The notes below the pieces were generated by a model. That model was given only the letters and a program-made list of their open reading frames with translations. It ran no database searches and was not told the origin of the DNA. From NCBI GenBank assembly GCA_021780095.1, contig JAJXZK010000252.1, forward strand, positions 477 through 25,858: a stretch of 25,382 nucleotides of DNA. The letters are read 5' to 3'. Every line of letters begins with the position of its first letter. Position 1 is the stretch's first letter. Source of the stretch: Acidobacteriota bacterium (GTDB lineage: Bacteria; Acidobacteriota; Terriglobia; Terriglobales; Acidobacteriaceae). The position numbers were made by a program, and so were the translations under genes. Shown in pieces: positions 1 through 6,863 of this stretch.

Positions 1-582
1 GACGAACTGTATGACATTGCAGCTCTTCTGCGAGATCCGGAGCGCTACGTTGTTGAGTCGGTATGGTCGCGCGCCACCGGCGAACAAGCTGTGGCGGTGG
101 CGACCTCTCGCCTGCACAATATCGCTGGGAAATACACAGGGAAAGACGATCCTGTCATGCTGGTGCGCGTACAGATGAACTTTCCGGCAACCGGAGAAGT
201 GCTGGCACCCTATGCGATCGGGCATTTCGTGGGCGGCTGTATGCGGGGATCGCACCAGATGCCCTTGATGCCTGTGACTCTCAATACCGGAATCAGCTAC
301 TTCGATGGTCCTCCCATTGTGAGCTGCGCTGGATTTTGCGTGCATAACGGTAAGCTGACGGAGCCGGTGGATGCATTTGTGCAAGCATTCTGGAACACGG
401 TGCGGGAGGATGTAGCCAAAAAAGCCATGGAGATGCGTCGGCAAGGATTCGTCGGCACAGCGATGCTTCCCATGTCTGAACTGGAATACACAGGGATCTC
501 CGAGAAGCTTGATGCGCTGAACAAAAGGTTCACCGTGCGCACAGAGTCGCCATTAGCAAAGCCGCTAGAAGTTGTTTCGTAA
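1..582 (+). CDS. fbp: Fructose-1,6-bisphosphate aldolase/phosphatase, archaeal type (5' truncated by window)
   Basis: The frame is open from base 1, so the N-terminal part lies outside the window; 193 residues remain. The visible part shows segments I recognise from the bifunctional archaeal-type FBPA family: LYDIAALLRDPERYVVE at the start, then GKDDPVM, MRGSHQMPLMPV, FDGPPIVSCAGF, and a C-terminal LEYTGISEKLDAL. In this family one Mg-dependent active site condenses dihydroxyacetone phosphate with glyceraldehyde-3-phosphate and then dephosphorylates the product to fructose-6-phosphate, which commits carbon to gluconeogenesis in the cytoplasm. The family is also known from deep-branching or thermophilic bacteria. 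No downstream partner on the same strand is visible; a hairpin follows 34 bases after the stop. Family assignment is firm; activity is inferred. Confidence 0.88.
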   Translation, partial: DELYDIAALLRDPERYVVESVWSRATGEQAVAVATSRLHNIAGKYTGKDDPVMLVRVQMNFPATGEVLAPYAIGHFVGGCMRGSHQMPLMPVTLNTGISYFDGPPIVSCAGFCVHNGKLTEPVDAFVQAFWNTVREDVAKKAMEMRRQGFVGTAMLPMSELEYTGISEKLDALNKRFTVRTESPLAKPLEVVS

Positions 583-616
583 GATCGAAATTGCTCAATA
601 CGCCCGGTGTGAGACA

Positions 617-643
617 TGAGACCCGCAAATCAAGCGGGTCTCA
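617..643. terminator. Hairpin after the FBPA gene, terminator-like
   Basis: A perfect 10-bp stem (TGAGACCCGC / GCGGGTCTCA) encloses a 7-base loop, 34 bases after the stop of the aldolase/phosphatase gene. No T-run follows in either direction, so intrinsic termination is not certain. An extra GTGAGAC at 609-615 can pair alternatively with GTCTCAC at 638-644. The rest of 583-852 shows no supportable gene. Confidence 0.5.
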
Positions 644-852
644 CGTCGTTGGTGCCGAAGTCGCGGGTGCTCAACTGCCCGGCTGTAAACTCGCTTTTGG
701 GAAAGCGGATCCTCGCTCGTGGCTCGTGCATTTGCCGGGGGCCGCACTAGTTTGGCAAAGCCCTGCGGTGGTACTTCGGCAATACGCTGTGCCGGACGGC
801 CGATGGGCTCGCTTCGAATTCTACCTGTCACGCATGGCTGCGCAGGAATCGT

Positions 853-1326
853 TCAACCATGCGTTGCCGCGATCCTTGCATAGGTCCCAATCAGTGTGGC
901 CGTCTCCAGGATATGTCCACACATGGCGGCTTCCAATTCCTTCTGCGTTGCCCCAGGTTTCAGACGGAGCATTGTATCCAGCGCAAAGAGCCTGGCAACA
1001 TATCGGTGAGTCCCTGAAGGCGGGCACGGGCCCATGTACCCAATTTGGCTGGCGTCGTTTTTGCCTTGCATTCCCAGCCGGGCAACGTTCCCCTGTCGGG
1101 GTATATTCTCCACCAGCTGGTTCAATTTCGCATCCATGTTGTAGATCACCCAATGCGTGAAGCCGCCTCTGCTGGGCGCATCTGGATCGTGAAGAATCAA
1201 TGCAAACGACTTGGTTCGCGCCGGCGCACCTTTCCAGGCCATCGCTGGTGAAATGTTATCGCCATCGCACGAATAACGGGCGGGTATCGCACTCCCCGCC
1301 CGATAAGCTGAACTCTTCAGTTCCAT
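853..1326 (-). CDS. PEBP family protein, YbhB/YbcL (Raf kinase inhibitor-like)
   Basis: A 157-residue protein of the usual length for bacterial phosphatidylethanolamine-binding-like proteins. It has the ligand-pocket motifs of the family: ILHDPDAPS at about 44-52, FTHWVIYNM at 56-64, and GPCPPSGTHRY at 99-109. The frame extends upstream to 1455, but the start at 1326 is chosen because GGAGGA lies about 8 bases before this ATG and the family N-terminus (MELKSSAY, then IPARYSCDGDNISP) begins here. No signal peptide is seen, so it is probably cytoplasmic. It is the last gene of a probable three-gene minus-strand transcript, 40 bases after the MamS/MamX-like gene. The biological ligand of bacterial members is generally unknown. 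Confidence 0.9.
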   Translation of the reverse strand: MELKSSAYRAGSAIPARYSCDGDNISPAMAWKGAPARTKSFALILHDPDAPSRGGFTHWVIYNMDAKLNQLVENIPRQGNVARLGMQGKNDASQIGYMGPCPPSGTHRYVARLFALDTMLRLKPGATQKELEAAMCGHILETATLIGTYARIAATHG

Positions 1327-1366
1327 GGAGCTATCCTCCGATCGGCGCTGCGGCCGAATCGAAAAC

Positions 1367-1810
1367 CTAACGTCGCCGTCCGCGCGACCAGGCTGGAATG
1401 CCTTGCCTGTTTCTGAGCGTGAGTTCGGAGTCGCCCTTCTTAATCGCGCGTGCAATCAGCGTATCCACATTGTCTAGCCGCAGCTTGGATCCGGTGACTT
1501 CTACTTGATCTCCTTTGGAGATTTCGAATTTCTTTTGCGCCAGAAACCAGGATGGGCCAACATGTACATCCAGAACTTCATCCGCAGTTTTGACCTGCAG
1601 GTGGATTCCGTGCCAACCTTTTGTTCCGGACACCTCCTGCACTTCTGCTACGACCCCCGACACAGTGGTTTCTGCTGTGGGATCGTACATCGGAGAAGTT
1701 CTTCCGCTGGTTGATTCAGATTGTGCGCTTAGCAACGGCGCGCCTTGTAGGAGGAAGAAAAAGGCTATTGCAGACAGCCAAACATATTTGACTCGGGCCT
1801 GTTTTCTCAT
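1367..1810 (-). CDS. Secreted MamS/MamX-like domain protein
   Basis: A 147-residue protein with an N-terminal signal peptide (hydrophobic core at about 10-28, cleavage probably after LLSAQ). The mature part is one beta-rich domain: TTVSGVVAEVQEVSG, GIHLQVKTADEVLDVHVGPSWFL, then ISKGDQVEVTGSKL, ending in a basic WSRGRRR tail. This order (strand, VHxGPxWFL, GDxVEVTGS, ALIAxxIKKGD) resembles the OB-fold-like domain shared by magnetosome proteins MamS and MamX and by many secreted bacterial proteins outside magnetotaxis. There is no CXXCH haem motif, unlike MamX. A GGAGA ribosome binding site precedes the ATG. It lies 15 bases after the Gln-rich gene and is probably co-transcribed with it. Function is unknown; the resemblance is from memory of family patterns. 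Confidence 0.72.
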   Translation of the reverse strand: MRKQARVKYVWLSAIAFFFLLQGAPLLSAQSESTSGRTSPMYDPTAETTVSGVVAEVQEVSGTKGWHGIHLQVKTADEVLDVHVGPSWFLAQKKFEISKGDQVEVTGSKLRLDNVDTLIARAIKKGDSELTLRNRQGIPAWSRGRRR

Positions 1811-1825
1811 GCTGGTTTCTCCGTT

Positions 1826-2449
1826 CTAGTTCTGGGGACTTCGAAGGCTTAGATCATCCCCCATATCGCGATATTGTTGCTGGTATCGCTGCGTCTCGCG
1901 CTCCACGTTTCGGGCTTCCTCGGCGATGCGCTTGCGGTCGGGAGAAGTTTTTGCCAATTCCTGGTCCATGTTCCGTAAGCGAGAGTTGATGCGTTCCTGA
2001 AGCTGATTCATCGTTCGCGTGCGCTGCTCGATGGCCGCCCGCTGCTGGGTGTCCAAGCCCTGCATGAGACGCTGATTTTGCTGGTCCATCGTGCGAACCT
2101 GGTCGCGAAGCTGGTCACGCTGCTGCCGCGCCTGGTCGGCGTTGAACGCTGTCCCGTTGGAGATTCGCGCCATGTCTCGTGCCTGGGTGCGTGTCCGTTC
2201 CATGGATTGATTCGCCGTGCGATATTGCTCACGCTGTTCATTGGTCGCTTGAGAGCGTAGCTGGTTGCACTGCTGCTGCCTTGTCTGAGCCATCGTGCGT
2301 TGGCCGGATTGACTCCCAGTTGTTGCTCGACGTGGCTGCGCTTGTCCCTGTTGTTGTCCTTGACCGCTTGAACTGTGACCGGAATGTTGTGCAATCAGAA
2401 CTACATTTGGAAGCAGAAGCGTGGCAGCAATGAGAAGTATCCATCGCAT
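1826..2449 (-). CDS. Secreted Gln/Arg-rich coiled-coil protein of unknown function
   Basis: A 207-residue protein. The start at 2449 is chosen because AGGAGG sits a few bases upstream and a signal peptide (MRWILLIAATLLLPNVVLIAQ) follows directly; the longer frame to 2581 has no such support. The mature protein is low complexity and extremely rich in Gln and Arg. Its long, charged, leucine-poor helices (about 70-200) suggest an elongated coiled coil. Part of the C-terminal half (TQQRAAIEQR, then MNQLQERIN) loosely recalls periplasmic Spy/CpxP-type helical proteins, but no diagnostic LTxxQ pair is clear. It is the first gene of the run leading to the MamS/MamX-like and PEBP genes. I do not recognise a named family. 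Confidence 0.75.
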   Translation of the reverse strand: MRWILLIAATLLLPNVVLIAQHSGHSSSGQGQQQGQAQPRRATTGSQSGQRTMAQTRQQQCNQLRSQATNEQREQYRTANQSMERTRTQARDMARISNGTAFNADQARQQRDQLRDQVRTMDQQNQRLMQGLDTQQRAAIEQRTRTMNQLQERINSRLRNMDQELAKTSPDRKRIAEEARNVERETQRYQQQYRDMGDDLSLRSPQN

Positions 2450-2590
2450 AATTTCCTCCTTCGGGCCACGGCTCAACTGCGGGGAACAGAAGAGTTGGGC
2501 CGAGATACGTGAATCATTAGAGATCCCAGGGCATGCTTTCGCAGTGACTTGAGGTATAGGCTCGCGTGCCCCTGAGCACATAGAGCGTGC

Positions 2591-2633
2591 GTTGCCGCGC
2601 TCCTATGGCTGTTTTGCCATGGAGCGCGACAAC
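2591..2633. terminator. Long imperfect hairpin after the lipoprotein gene
   Basis: GTTGCCGCGCTCC plus ATGGC pairs with GCCAT plus GGAGCGCGACAAC, with one mismatch, one bulged T and a TGTTTT loop. That gives about 17 pairs, only 7 bases beyond the stop of the minus-strand DUF4382-type gene. No U-tract follows on the minus strand. It may end that transcript, protect its 3' end, or lie in the leader of the next minus-strand operon. Confidence 0.6.
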
Positions 2634-2640
2634 CCAATTG

Positions 2641-4083
2641 TCAAAGTGACGAGATTGTGGAAGCGATCAGGGTCCATTGACCTCCATTGTTAAACAGCAG
2701 TCCATGCACGCGAAGAGTTGCACCCGCAGGGATGGCCGTATTGTCTTCCACGTTGGTCGTGGTTTGCTGGTATACCAGGATCGTCTTGGCTCCAGTGAGT
2801 GTGGTGAAGGCGCACCCAGGCATCAAGGTAAGCACAAAGCTTCCCGAGCTCGCCGGAGTGATGGCCTGGTCGGTCGTTCCGCGGAAGCCCTGTTCCTGCA
2901 GGCGAACATTCGAGGCAGTAATCGTGCCCGCAGTGGTTCCGGACATTCCGCTCACCGTGATGCCGCTGCTCTCACTGGTTGGAAGGACACTCTGTCCGGC
3001 GTAGATATTGCTGGCGTTGAACACCGGCGTGAAAGGCAGACCGGTCAGCGTGACTCTGTCGCTATCGATTTCATACTCGGTGTCGGGCGTCAGGTTGACT
3101 GTCAGGATCTGCGAAAGGTAGGACGTCATCACGCTCGCGCCCGCTCCATTCTGCATCACAATGCTCAATTGCGTTGCAGGTTGTCCGACCACATTGGTGA
3201 TGATCCCGCCGCCCATGATGCCGCCGGCATTCATTTTGGATCTGACCCGTGTAGCCAGCAGTGTTCCATCAGGCTGCAGGGCTGCGGTGACCAGAACACC
3301 CATTCCAGTTTGGACCATGTTCATGGCTGTAACATTTCCCTGAAACTGGGTTTGAGCATTGACCATGAAGGTAAAAGTGTTGGTCGCCTGCAGAGGAGTT
3401 ATGGCGAATGAATTGGATGAGACGTTGCTGACGACTCCCATCATCTGTTGCATCCCACCATTGCGAGCGCCGTTGCCGTTTCCTGCACCCTGGGCACCGA
3501 CAGCGGTATGAAATTGTGGACTTAGTTGGAATTTGCCGGTGTTGTCCATGGTGACGGAGTTTTCAAGATCGAGGTCGAAGTTGAAGGCGAGCGGGGTTGT
3601 TCCGACCGTTACTGCCGAAGAAAACGGGATGGCAGCGGTGATTGGCCCCTGAATCGTCTTTTGCAATAGGGTTTTTGTCGTTGAGTTTGGGTCGAGGTAG
3701 GTGATACTGCAGGATGCGATGGTGATGGTAGCGCCAGTGTAGTTGCCTTGTGGCACGGAAACCATGGCTAACGGATCCATTGTGCCTAATCGATGGATCA
3801 TCTCCACCGGTGTAGACGCGCTGATCACAGGGACTGAACCACTATTGGTCATAAGGTTCAGGGATGAGATATTCATGGAAAAGGCAAGCATCCAGTCTGC
3901 CGGCCCGTCTCCCAGATTCACCTGCACCGTTGTGGAGTTGGCTGGTGGCGTTGGCGGGGTTGTACTGCTGCCCCCGTCGCCGCAGGCGGTGAGAGCCACG
4001 AAAAGAGAGCTAACAAGGAGAATTGCAATTGTTTGCAATGGATGCCAATTCAAGGGACGGCTGCTTGTGAATGCGTGTTTCAT
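2641..4083 (-). CDS. DUF4382/DUF5666-type lipoprotein
   Basis: A 480-residue protein with a lipoprotein signal: hydrophobic stretch at 17-33 and lipobox LTAC with Cys34, followed by a Gly/Ser/Thr/Pro-rich linker. The segment at about 51-195 (VQVNLGDGPADWMLAFSMNI, then VPQGNYTGATITIAS, FNFDLDLENSV, FQLSPQF) matches the DUF4382 pattern. The remainder (MMGVVSNVSSNSFAI, TQFQGN, VLVTAALQPDGTLLATRV) resembles repeated DUF5666 beta domains. It is probably anchored in the outer or inner membrane facing the periplasm. A GGAGC ribosome binding site precedes the ATG. Such proteins are abundant in Acidobacteriota, and none to my knowledge has an assigned role. It appears to be a single-gene unit followed by a strong hairpin. 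Confidence 0.85.
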   Translation of the reverse strand: MKHAFTSSRPLNWHPLQTIAILLVSSLFVALTACGDGGSSTTPPTPPANSTTVQVNLGDGPADWMLAFSMNISSLNLMTNSGSVPVISASTPVEMIHRLGTMDPLAMVSVPQGNYTGATITIASCSITYLDPNSTTKTLLQKTIQGPITAAIPFSSAVTVGTTPLAFNFDLDLENSVTMDNTGKFQLSPQFHTAVGAQGAGNGNGARNGGMQQMMGVVSNVSSNSFAITPLQATNTFTFMVNAQTQFQGNVTAMNMVQTGMGVLVTAALQPDGTLLATRVRSKMNAGGIMGGGIITNVVGQPATQLSIVMQNGAGASVMTSYLSQILTVNLTPDTEYEIDSDRVTLTGLPFTPVFNASNIYAGQSVLPTSESSGITVSGMSGTTAGTITASNVRLQEQGFRGTTDQAITPASSGSFVLTLMPGCAFTTLTGAKTILVYQQTTTNVEDNTAIPAGATLRVHGLLFNNGGQWTLIASTISSL

Positions 4084-4180
4084 AGTTGTGCTCCTTCATG
4101 TTTCTCCATGGATCGTTGTAAAACTCGGTCTCGACCCCGTGGACTCAACAAAAACGACTGCCATACGGTCATGTTGGAGA

Positions 4181-4969
4181 TCAACCTGCTAGCCGCTCCA
4201 ACGTTGCCTTGTTGTGGATCACAAGAGTTGCGCCTGAAAACTCGGCGATACCTTGTTTCTTGAGTTGACTCAGAGTTCGGCTCACTGTTTCGCGTCTTAC
4301 ACCAATTAACTGTCCGATCTCATCGTGAGTGAATCCAATGTTGATGCGATAACTGCCGTCTATGAACTTCGACCCTTTCGCCCATTGCAAAAAGACGCGC
4401 GCCAGCCTTTCGTGGATTGACTGAGACAGTCCAATCGTGCGGATAAGATCGTGGGCGGTTCGATAATCGCTGATGAGCTGCTGGTTGGTTAGTTGGCGGG
4501 CATCGCCATGCTCGCTGAGAAAGTTAAGAAAGTCCTGACGAAGAACGAAGGCAACCTCGGACGGTGTGGTAGTTTCAAGCGTCACGCCATAGGTCGCTCC
4601 AGTCAGGCATTCTTGCAATCCCAGGAGTTCTCCGGGGCCCGGCACACCCACAATCAGGGTTCTACCTTCTGCGTTGCTCATCGCCAGTTTCACCTCGCCC
4701 TGCCAGAGGATGAAGATTCCCTGACATGTCTGGCCCTCCGCAAAGATGGTTGTCCCGGTCGGGTATGACAGCAAGTGCTTCAGCCGATCCAGGTGTTCGA
4801 GCGTGCTGCGGGAGAGCGCCGACCAGCCACTATGGCCAGGAAATGTAACGGGGTAGCTACGTACGGGCGATGTTCCATGGGAGGTGTTTCGGATTTCCAT
4901 GGGATTATAGCGGGATATGATGGGGATGATTTCCGGCGTGTTTCTTACAATGGATGGTGAGCTTGACAT
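4181..4969 (-). CDS. Crp/Fnr family transcriptional regulator
   Basis: A 262-residue protein with an N-terminal cyclic-nucleotide-binding-like beta roll (about 50-160: YPTGTTIFAEGQ, GIFILWQGEVKLAMS, GPGELLGLQECL), a dimerisation helix (about 170-195), and a C-terminal winged helix with FTHDEIGQLIGVRRETVSRT, typical of Crp/Fnr members. The phosphate-binding RxS motif of cAMP-binding Crp is not evident, and there is no N-terminal cysteine cluster for an iron-sulfur centre, so the effector cannot be named. The first 35 residues are unusual; an internal ATG at 4900 is a possible start. AAAGGACGG upstream of 4969 favours the long form. Context is stress and redox genes, which fits a global regulator. 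Its upstream region carries two palindromes (5173-5212). Confidence 0.88.
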   Translation of the reverse strand: MSSSPSIVRNTPEIIPIISRYNPMEIRNTSHGTSPVRSYPVTFPGHSGWSALSRSTLEHLDRLKHLLSYPTGTTIFAEGQTCQGIFILWQGEVKLAMSNAEGRTLIVGVPGPGELLGLQECLTGATYGVTLETTTPSEVAFVLRQDFLNFLSEHGDARQLTNQQLISDYRTAHDLIRTIGLSQSIHERLARVFLQWAKGSKFIDGSYRINIGFTHDEIGQLIGVRRETVSRTLSQLKKQGIAEFSGATLVIHNKATLERLAG

Positions 4970-5254
4970 TCAGTCCGTCCTTTCTTTAGGGCAGCAGGCC
5001 AGTTGCAGCAGATATCGTTGATTTACTCTCAGGGAGCCTCGCGGCGAAAGGACAACACCGTCACGCGACCATCTGCTCAAATCACATCGGTCTCTTTGCA
5101 ATTGTGCAGCCAGAGTGGGCGTGAACTGTTTCCGTAGTGTTTGCGACAGAAGATCAGGCTCTGAGGGGATAATTGGTCCAAAAATTGGGATGATCTGTCC
5201 AAGGTCTTGGACATCCTCTATGGAGAGAGAGAGATCAGATGCTAAGTCATCCAT
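4970..5254 (-). CDS. Doubtful small ORF directly upstream of the Crp/Fnr gene
   Basis: An open frame of 94 residues whose TGA abuts the ATG of the regulator gene. It contains a small internal repeat, IIPIFGPIIP, that arises from the palindromic DNA beneath it. No ribosome binding site precedes the ATG and I recognise no family, so it may be chance coding in a regulatory region. The abutting stop/start is the only point in its favour. Confidence 0.15.
   Translation of the reverse strand: MDDLASDLSLSIEDVQDLGQIIPIFGPIIPSEPDLLSQTLRKQFTPTLAAQLQRDRCDLSRWSRDGVVLSPRGSLRVNQRYLLQLACCPKERTD
5173..5212. promoter_or_regulatory. Pair of TTGG/CCAA palindromes, candidate operator
   Basis: TTGGTCCAA (5173-5181) and GTCCAAGGTCTTGGAC (5197-5212, seven-base perfect arms) share the TTGG/CCAA core. 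Their centres are about 27.5 bp apart, between two and three helical turns. They lie some 200-245 bases upstream of the regulator ATG. Neither fits the Fnr (TTGAT-N4-ATCAA) or Crp (TGTGA-N6-TCACA) consensus. Role is inferred only. Confidence 0.3.
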
Positions 5255-5478
5255 GTGGCTGCAATCGCAATATCGCGGCCGAGGTTATGCGACTCCTGCG
5301 CCGTACAGGCTAAGTCGCTACAAAGAAAGTGATTCCGGAAGAAAGTTGGAATGCCTGATCTCACTATGGGCACAAATAAGATGGAACTAACCGCCTGCTG
5401 ATGATGAAGAACGGACCGCGCGCTGTGGGCGTCCAACAATCTGGCAGAAGTTGCAATTGAGTCCGTTCCCTAGATAAC

Positions 5479-5496
5479 GGCGAGCCGAAGCTCGCC
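5479..5496 (-). terminator. GC-rich hairpin with UUCG tetraloop
   Basis: Read on the minus strand this is GGCGAGC-TTCG-GCTCGCC: seven perfect GC-rich pairs closed by the very stable C(UUCG)G tetraloop. It lies about 50 bases beyond the stop of the minus-strand gene at 5545-5880. Downstream sequence is not T-rich. Likely a transcript 3'-end structure. Confidence 0.5.
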
Positions 5497-5544
5497 ACGA
5501 GCAGTGGTCCTTCCTGCATCGACGACCGACAGGGTTCTTCCGAC

Positions 5545-5880
5545 CTATGCAGATTTCACTTGGTTTGGTTGCAAACTGGCTGGAGCCGCGCGACGAGCGG
5601 CCAGTTTCGCTTGCTGCAATTGCGCACTGTCGTTGCTCCCCTGCGTTCTCCTGGCGCGAAGGCGGAGACGAACGCCGGCGGGGGTCCACTGTGTCGCCGT
5701 GAAGACCCCCGCACAATCGGCGCAGAGCCAGAAGAACTTTTGCGGCAACGAGCGCATGGGGAATCCGCTATTTTCACTTTCGAACAACGAATCGGCCAAC
5801 GTCTCCAGTTCGAGAAGATACAGCGAACCATCCCGCAGGTAAGATGTTTCCCTGTCACACGCAGGGTTAATGCATCGCAT
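5545..5880 (-). CDS. Small four-cysteine (zinc-ribbon-like) protein
   Basis: A 111-residue protein with two cysteine pairs, C3-x4-C8 near the N-terminus and C53-x2-C56 in FFWLCADC, which looks like a treble-clef or ribbon metal site. Between them are SYLRDGSLYLLELE and a Trp/Phe-rich approach to the second pair; the C-terminal third is Arg/Ala/Gln-rich and probably disordered. GGGAGTGAC upstream gives the ATG at 5880 a good ribosome binding site. No membrane segment or signal is seen. I recognise the pattern from small hypothetical proteins of Acidobacteria but know no function. It is transcribed away from the secreted-protein gene at 6169, sharing a 288-base intergenic region. Confidence 0.7.
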   Translation of the reverse strand: MRCINPACDRETSYLRDGSLYLLELETLADSLFESENSGFPMRSLPQKFFWLCADCAGVFTATQWTPAGVRLRLRARRTQGSNDSAQLQQAKLAARRAAPASLQPNQVKSA

Positions 5881-6168
5881 ATGTCACTCCCGTTCGAATG
5901 GCGAAAGAGTCCCGGAACGTCAAGCATATGCATGCCTACTGCCATAGCCATGCTGCGTGTCTACCGCAATTTTGGCCATTGAGCTGAGGGCGTTCGCTCA
6001 GTAGTCCAAGGATTGCTACAGCGACGTCAAAACTATTTGACAGTGATGTGAACCTAACTACAGCTCTGTTGATATTCCAGCGCTTTAAAGAACCTCCCAG
6101 AATGGCGGTCGGCGTGCTCGTGTGAAATGCATCAGTGCGCGAGCAGCGCACTCCCAAAGGTGAGCCTC
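5881..6168. promoter_or_regulatory. Divergent intergenic region with a possible promoter
   Basis: This region separates the minus-strand four-cysteine gene from the plus-strand secreted-protein gene and must hold promoters for both. An exact TTGACA lies at 6037-6042 on the plus strand; the best spaced -10 candidate, TACAGC at 6059-6064, is poor. No palindrome of note was seen. Confidence 0.3.
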
Positions 6169-6732
6169 ATGAAAACTAGATCCATACTTCGAATCTCGAT
6201 CGGCCTTGCTGTTGTCACGCTATTTCTGGTGATCAAGGGGCCGGTCGCCGTCGCGCAAAACGCCGACTCCACCGAAATTTCGAACCTGTTGTTGGAGGCG
6301 CAACATAACGCGACGCTCCTGGACAATGATGCCGATCAGCTGGTGGGCTACACTCGCTCGAAGCTCCATTGGAACTCCCATGCCCAACAGCTTGAATCGA
6401 TGAAGACACATGTCAACAATCTTGGCAAGCTATCTGCGCAGTTAAATGATCTGCGTTCGGAAGGCTCTCCGTGGCAGCAACAGGCGATCGATCAGATCAA
6501 TCCCCTGTTGAAGGAGATGGCCGACCATCTTACCGCGACCATCAACCACTTAAATGAGAATCAAGATCGAGTTCACATGCCCGCATATGAAGACTATGCG
6601 CGTGGCAATTATGAACTGGCGAGCCAAATCTCCCAACTCATCAAAGACTATGTCAATTACGACAAGGCGAGATCGCAAACCCTGGCTCTCGAGCAAAAGC
6701 TGGAGACGCCCGTGGAGAATGATGGTAAATAG
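6169..6732 (+). CDS. Secreted helical protein of unknown function
   Basis: A 187-residue protein beginning at 6169, where AAAGGTGAG precedes the ATG and a signal peptide (MKTRSILRIS, hydrophobic core, PVAVAQ cleavage region) follows; the frame starting at 6127 would bury that signal. The mature protein is predicted to be all-helical, with heptad-like stretches: EISNLLLEAQHNATLLDNDA, QLESMKTHVNNLGKLSAQLN, and INPLLKEMADHLTATINHLN. It contains no cysteine. It is probably periplasmic. Proteins of this layout recur in Acidobacteria, but I know no function. A hairpin at 6762-6792 separates it from the universal stress protein gene. Confidence 0.72.
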   Translation: MKTRSILRISIGLAVVTLFLVIKGPVAVAQNADSTEISNLLLEAQHNATLLDNDADQLVGYTRSKLHWNSHAQQLESMKTHVNNLGKLSAQLNDLRSEGSPWQQQAIDQINPLLKEMADHLTATINHLNENQDRVHMPAYEDYARGNYELASQISQLIKDYVNYDKARSQTLALEQKLETPVENDGK

Positions 6733-6761
6733 GACAACGCTGGTTACGTCATGGCCTTCGT

Positions 6762-6792
6762 AGCTGCGCCGCTGACATACGGTGGCGCAGCT
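6762..6792. terminator. Hairpin between secreted protein and Usp genes
   Basis: AGCTGCGCC and GGCGCAGCT are perfect nine-base arms; wobble and GC pairs extend the stem inward to a loop of about seven bases. It starts 30 bases after the upstream stop and ends 71 bases before the next ATG. The lack of a T-tract leaves open a leader-structure role. Confidence 0.5.
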
Positions 6793-6863
6793 GATACTTG
6801 GGAGAAGCGCTGGAGATCCTGGCGAGGATCGCACTCGGTTTTCACCGCAGCTGGAGGATTCCC

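Larger units (their letters stand above)
4973..5544. other. Long region without a confident gene
   Basis: About 570 bases between the Crp/Fnr gene and the small four-cysteine protein gene. Short frames exist on both strands, but none combines a ribosome binding site with recognisable protein features. It contains the palindrome pair at 5173-5212 and the UUCG hairpin at 5479-5496, and presumably the promoter of the regulator gene. Confidence 0.5.

Noticed and set aside
591..1160. 189-residue plus-strand frame
   Set aside because: It runs antisense across the PEBP gene, has no ribosome binding site and no recognisable motif.
2677..3411. 244-residue plus-strand frame
   Set aside because: Antisense shadow of the lipoprotein gene; composition is Arg/His/Ser-rich without domain features.
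4904..4909. TATAAT on the minus strand inside the Crp/Fnr frame, just before an internal ATG
   Set aside because: A -10 box here would imply a leaderless start at 4900, but the sequence at -35 spacing (AAATCA) does not support it.
6037..6064. Possible sigma-70 promoter with exact TTGACA
   Set aside because: The -10 element is poor, so it is noted only within the intergenic entry and not listed as a promoter on its own.
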